Assembly: GCA_044338255.1 (NCBI GenBank)
Contig: JBIILZ010000034.1
Span: forward strand, 1 to 34,108
Source of the DNA: CAIUVD01 sp044338255
GTDB lineage: Bacteria > Planctomycetota > UBA11346
Reading direction: 5' to 3'
Length of the DNA stretch: 34,108 bases
Shown: one piece after another, positions 32,901 through 34,108 of the stretch
Position numbering within the stretch: position 1 is the first letter of the stretch
Layout: every line of letters begins with the position of its first letter
The notes under the pieces: generated by a model
What the model was told of the DNA's origin: nothing
The model's database searches: none
What the model saw: only the letters and a program-made list of their open reading frames with translations
Program-made: the position numbers and the translations under genes

Positions 32901-33249
32901 TCGGCAAAGCCTGGTCGAGCGTTTCCAGGCCGAAGAAGTGCCGGTGTTCCTGCTCAGCCTGAAGGCCGGCGGCACCGGTCTGACGTTGACCGCTGCCGAC
33001 ACCGTCATCCTCGCCGACCCGTGGTGGAATCCGGCGGTCGAGGCGCAGGCCGCCGACCGCGCCCATCGCATCGGCCAGACCAAGCCGGTGCTGGTCTATC
33101 GCCTGGTCGCGGCGGCGACCATCGAGGAGAAGGTCTTAGCCCTGCAAGCGCGCAAGAGGGCCCTCGCCGATGCGCTCTATGATGAGACCGGGCAGAGCCT
33201 CGGCAGCCTCACCGCCGAGGATCTGGCGGCGCTACTCGCTCCGATGTAA
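29974..33249 (+). CDS. SWIM zinc-finger SNF2-family helicase-like ATPase
   Basis: A 1091-residue double-stranded-DNA translocase candidate. The N-terminal SWIM finger is CTCTVGVLCKH (Cys67, Cys69, Cys75, His77), followed by a Pro/Lys-rich linker and a long middle domain (about 120-600). The SNF2 motor then follows: motif I LADDMGLGKTLQV (Lys661), Ia VICPASMVGTW, II DEAQ, III LTGTPLENHL, IV LIFSQFTSFL, V LKAGGTGLTLTAAD and VI DRAHRIGQ. All motor motifs are present; DEAQ in place of DEAH/DEGH is within helicase variation. Start overlaps the alpha-galactosidase stop. Its cellular role is not known. Confidence 0.95.
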   Translation: MKPWSAHFDAGSLARGLAQFRNRQVSELYVRANGVEAVVEGDTGVYDVVIDWQQRVDVQFSGLVTDCTCTVGVLCKHAVAVLATMFDRELQKKSLLPVPEGWTKAPQLKPPPKERPETKPKTSVEAPPQVALLASKVGDPAMAWVHELLAAAVAEPAQAPVVAVLAKDPHIEWQILPVRMRALKREGTWGVAKRYGSWKDFAQAHDDQLPASIAWTSDIGECWYDEGQDADGILRLASSYLFRQVIARGVVFMEPLAGGPVTLGDTAAGVLTWKKSAAGWHLSLHAEGLPADAQIMRLDQPWWISQTQRRVGEVSLDFDDELLERILSMPPLPLEVVPEVVARLRLSHARIPAAPQELDQAPPVPVLRVWTGALTNRDWARRQQAHVLALVSFRYGDHELPAYGEVVHTVKRARIVRQIGAEAVRLQEVLRAGLTRLEDLPEWSDEVTAFPSSSIHVATQPLLAMAMARLRATGWEVSGTNVGNVPVSELGPVAAQLTDDGGWFDLALGTEIDGQRIDLVPLLTPLLRGGPAAWAELPSANGAVLVEHDGQRLLRVPLTLLHSLHAHLQALFARERGAAWRLNAWDSGVLAALDGCAVSVLGGERLRAIAAALLEPLLPAPTPPGLQAQLRPYQSQGLAWLQRLRAVELGGILADDMGLGKTLQVIAHFCAEMAAGRLDRPCLVICPASMVGTWQRELTRFAPGLASQVLHGTKRETAALVPGIIGITTYGVLHRDIEQLAAIPLHIAVCDEAQVVKNAGTKAAQALRRLEARQRLCLTGTPLENHLGELHAQVTWAAPGVFGTRASFDAFFVKPIAEGDRERSALLRRRLQLVLLRRTKQQVATDLPPRSESVVMVELGARQRALYESIRLAMDARIREVIAEKGLARSGIEVIEALLRLRQVACDPALLKTPDGLACAESAKLETLAEMLPTMVEDGRRILIFSQFTSFLDRIETEVLQPANLAWLRLDGQTRNRQSLVERFQAEEVPVFLLSLKAGGTGLTLTAADTVILADPWWNPAVEAQAADRAHRIGQTKPVLVYRLVAAATIEEKVLALQARKRALADALYDETGQSLGSLTAEDLAALLAPM

Positions 33250-33260
33250 CGAGGAAAGTT

Positions 33261-33289
33261 GTAACCAAGGCCGACTTCCTGGCGTTATC
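33261..33289 (+). promoter_or_regulatory. Candidate ECF-type promoter for the sigma factor gene
   Basis: GTAACC (33261-33266) and CGTTATC (33283-33289) are separated by 16 bp. An AAC-containing -35 and a CGT-containing -10 at this spacing are typical of promoters read by ECF sigma factors. It lies about 40 bp before the sigma gene start, so autoregulation is plausible. Confidence 0.45.
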
Positions 33290-33329
33290 ATCACCAGGGC
33301 GTCATGCATCAGGGAGCACATCGGCAATC

Positions 33330-33938
33330 ATGTCGGAGACTATGTCAGAATCAGTCGACGACATTCTCGAGCTGCGCCGGCGCATCGCGCTCGGTGACGA
33401 CGACGCTGCGCGCCGGCTGGTCGACTTCGGTACGCCGCTGGTGCTGGCGATCTGCCGCGCCCATCGGCCGCGCCAGGTGGCGGTGGAAGACCTCGCCCAG
33501 GAGGTGTTTTTGACCATGTTCGTGCGTCTTGATCGTTATGAGGTCCGTCCGGGTGTGCCGTTTAGCGCCTGGCTGTCGCGTTTGGCGGTCAACGTCTGCC
33601 TCGACGTGTTGCGCGCCGAAGCGCGGCGCCCGCGTTTGAATTTCGGTCAGGAAGCCAGCCTGTGGCTGGCGAGCTTGGTAGGGGCGCCGTCACCTCATCA
33701 AGAGGCCACCGACGATGCCCAGGCAGCCAAGGAGGTCGTCGACGCTTTGCTGGCCGAACTCTCCGCCGCCGATCGCCTGGTGCTGACCCTGCTCGATCTC
33801 GAAGAGAAGAGCGTCGCCGAAGTCGCCAGCCTGACCGGCTGGAGCGCCTCGGCGACCAAGGTGCGGGCCTTCCGCGCCCGTGGACGGTTGCAGATCATCG
33901 CCGAGCGCTGGCGCTCGACTCAGCAAGGCAGGTCATGA
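33330..33938 (+). CDS. ECF-type RNA polymerase sigma factor
   Basis: A 202-residue sigma-70 family protein containing only regions 2 and 4. Region 2 includes VEDLAQEVFLTMFVRLDRYE and FSAWLSRLAVNVCLDVLRAEARR (about 50-100). Region 4 includes LSAADRLVLTLLDLEEKSVAEVASLTGWSASATKVRAFRARGRL (about 143-190), with the helix-turn-helix that reads the -35 element. Start candidates are the ATG at 33330, with AGGGAG rather far upstream, or the ATG at 33342, with GGAG very close; I use the former. The stop overlaps the next gene's ATG, the usual arrangement with an anti-sigma factor. The subgroup is not identified. Confidence 0.94.
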   Translation: MSETMSESVDDILELRRRIALGDDDAARRLVDFGTPLVLAICRAHRPRQVAVEDLAQEVFLTMFVRLDRYEVRPGVPFSAWLSRLAVNVCLDVLRAEARRPRLNFGQEASLWLASLVGAPSPHQEATDDAQAAKEVVDALLAELSAADRLVLTLLDLEEKSVAEVASLTGWSASATKVRAFRARGRLQIIAERWRSTQQGRS

Positions 33939-34108
33939 ACAAATCTTCCTTCACCGAACGCTGGTTGGCGCTCACCGCCGCCGCTCGACGGGTGCCGCCG
34001 CCGCTGCCGCTGTCACCGCCACTGTCACCGCCACTGTCACCGCCACTGTCACCGCCACTGTCACCGCCACTGTCACCGCCACTGTCACCGCCACTGTCAC
34101 CGCCACTG
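33935..34108 (+). CDS. Partial downstream gene, likely anti-sigma partner, with PPLS repeat
   Basis: Starts at an ATG overlapping the sigma stop (ATGA, 33935-33938) and runs off the window after 58 codons. The N-terminus MNKSSFTERWLALTAAARRV is a short charged helix. It is followed by Pro-rich sequence that becomes a pure Leu-Ser-Pro-Pro tandem to the edge. Position and N-terminus resemble membrane proteins encoded after ECF sigma factors that may act as anti-sigma factors. No diagnostic domain is within the window. Confidence 0.6.
   Translation, partial: MNKSSFTERWLALTAAARRVPPPLPLSPPLSPPLSPPLSPPLSPPLSPPLSPPLSPPL
34010..34108 (+). repeat. 12-bp in-frame tandem repeat (CTGTCACCGCCA)
   Basis: Eight identical 12-bp units (34010-34105) plus a partial ninth, cut by the window end. 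They encode Leu-Ser-Pro-Pro in frame within the truncated gene. Units are identical at the DNA level, so the array is recent and copy number may vary without shifting the frame. Confidence 0.97.

Overview
This is a gene-dense, GC-rich bacterial window, about 65% G+C by eye. The organism is probably Gram-negative: there is a beta-barrel outer-membrane protein with a C-terminal Phe, an L,D-transpeptidase and a type IV pilus PilM/PilN-like protein. Many junctions are ATGA or GTGA overlaps, so operons are tightly coupled. Lineage cannot be fixed from sequence alone. A Planctomycetota/Verrucomicrobiota-type bacterium is my guess, based on overall flavour and the short N-terminus of the anti-sigma-like protein that follows an ECF sigma gene. 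No rRNA, tRNA, CRISPR array or intact transposase is visible.

Region 1 (1-6425) is an unusual module. A HEAT-like helical protein gene (minus) diverges from a 1016-residue coiled-coil gene that is translationally coupled to a bifunctional-nuclease-domain (DUF151) gene. The block is bounded on both sides by arrays of the same 7-bp minisatellite, GGTC(T/G/C)CT, in inverted orientation. tsaD follows on the minus strand. Region 2 (7583-11418) is a four-gene signalling operon: a CheX-like phosphatase, a sensorless histidine kinase, a REC-PAS response regulator and a REC-kinase-REC hybrid. It has no CheA. Region 3 (11479-14247) holds a LysM-YkuD L,D-transpeptidase, a divergent porin, and a MITE-like element that is one large imperfect palindrome and carries the stop codon of the next gene.

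Region 4 (14244-21615) is the most coherent system. A MerR/B12-fold regulator of the LitR/CarH type has lost its cobalamin-ligand residues. It faces a glutathione peroxidase-like lipoprotein and a six-gene membrane-lipid operon: FAD amine-oxidase-like protein, DUF1365, cyclopropane-fatty-acid-synthase-like methyltransferase, DUF2878, DUF1295 and a second such methyltransferase. These families recur in light- or singlet-oxygen-induced lipid modification (cyclopropane or furan fatty acid) clusters. My inference is a B12-independent class II LitR-like photo-oxidative stress module. An Aer-like PAS chemoreceptor gene ends immediately against it.

Region 5 (23361-33249) holds a GH13 alpha-amylase-like protein with Glu where the catalytic Asp is expected, a metallo-beta-lactamase-fold hydrolase, a fused PilM/PilN-like protein, a GH36 alpha-galactosidase, and a SWIM-zinc-finger SNF2 helicase coupled to it by ATGA. 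Region 6 (33250-34108) is an ECF sigma factor gene with a plausible ECF-type promoter, overlapping a truncated downstream gene whose N-terminus is built from an in-frame 12-bp repeat (Pro-Pro-Leu-Ser). Apart from the 324-bp spacer at 25874-26197, no gap exceeds 300 bases.
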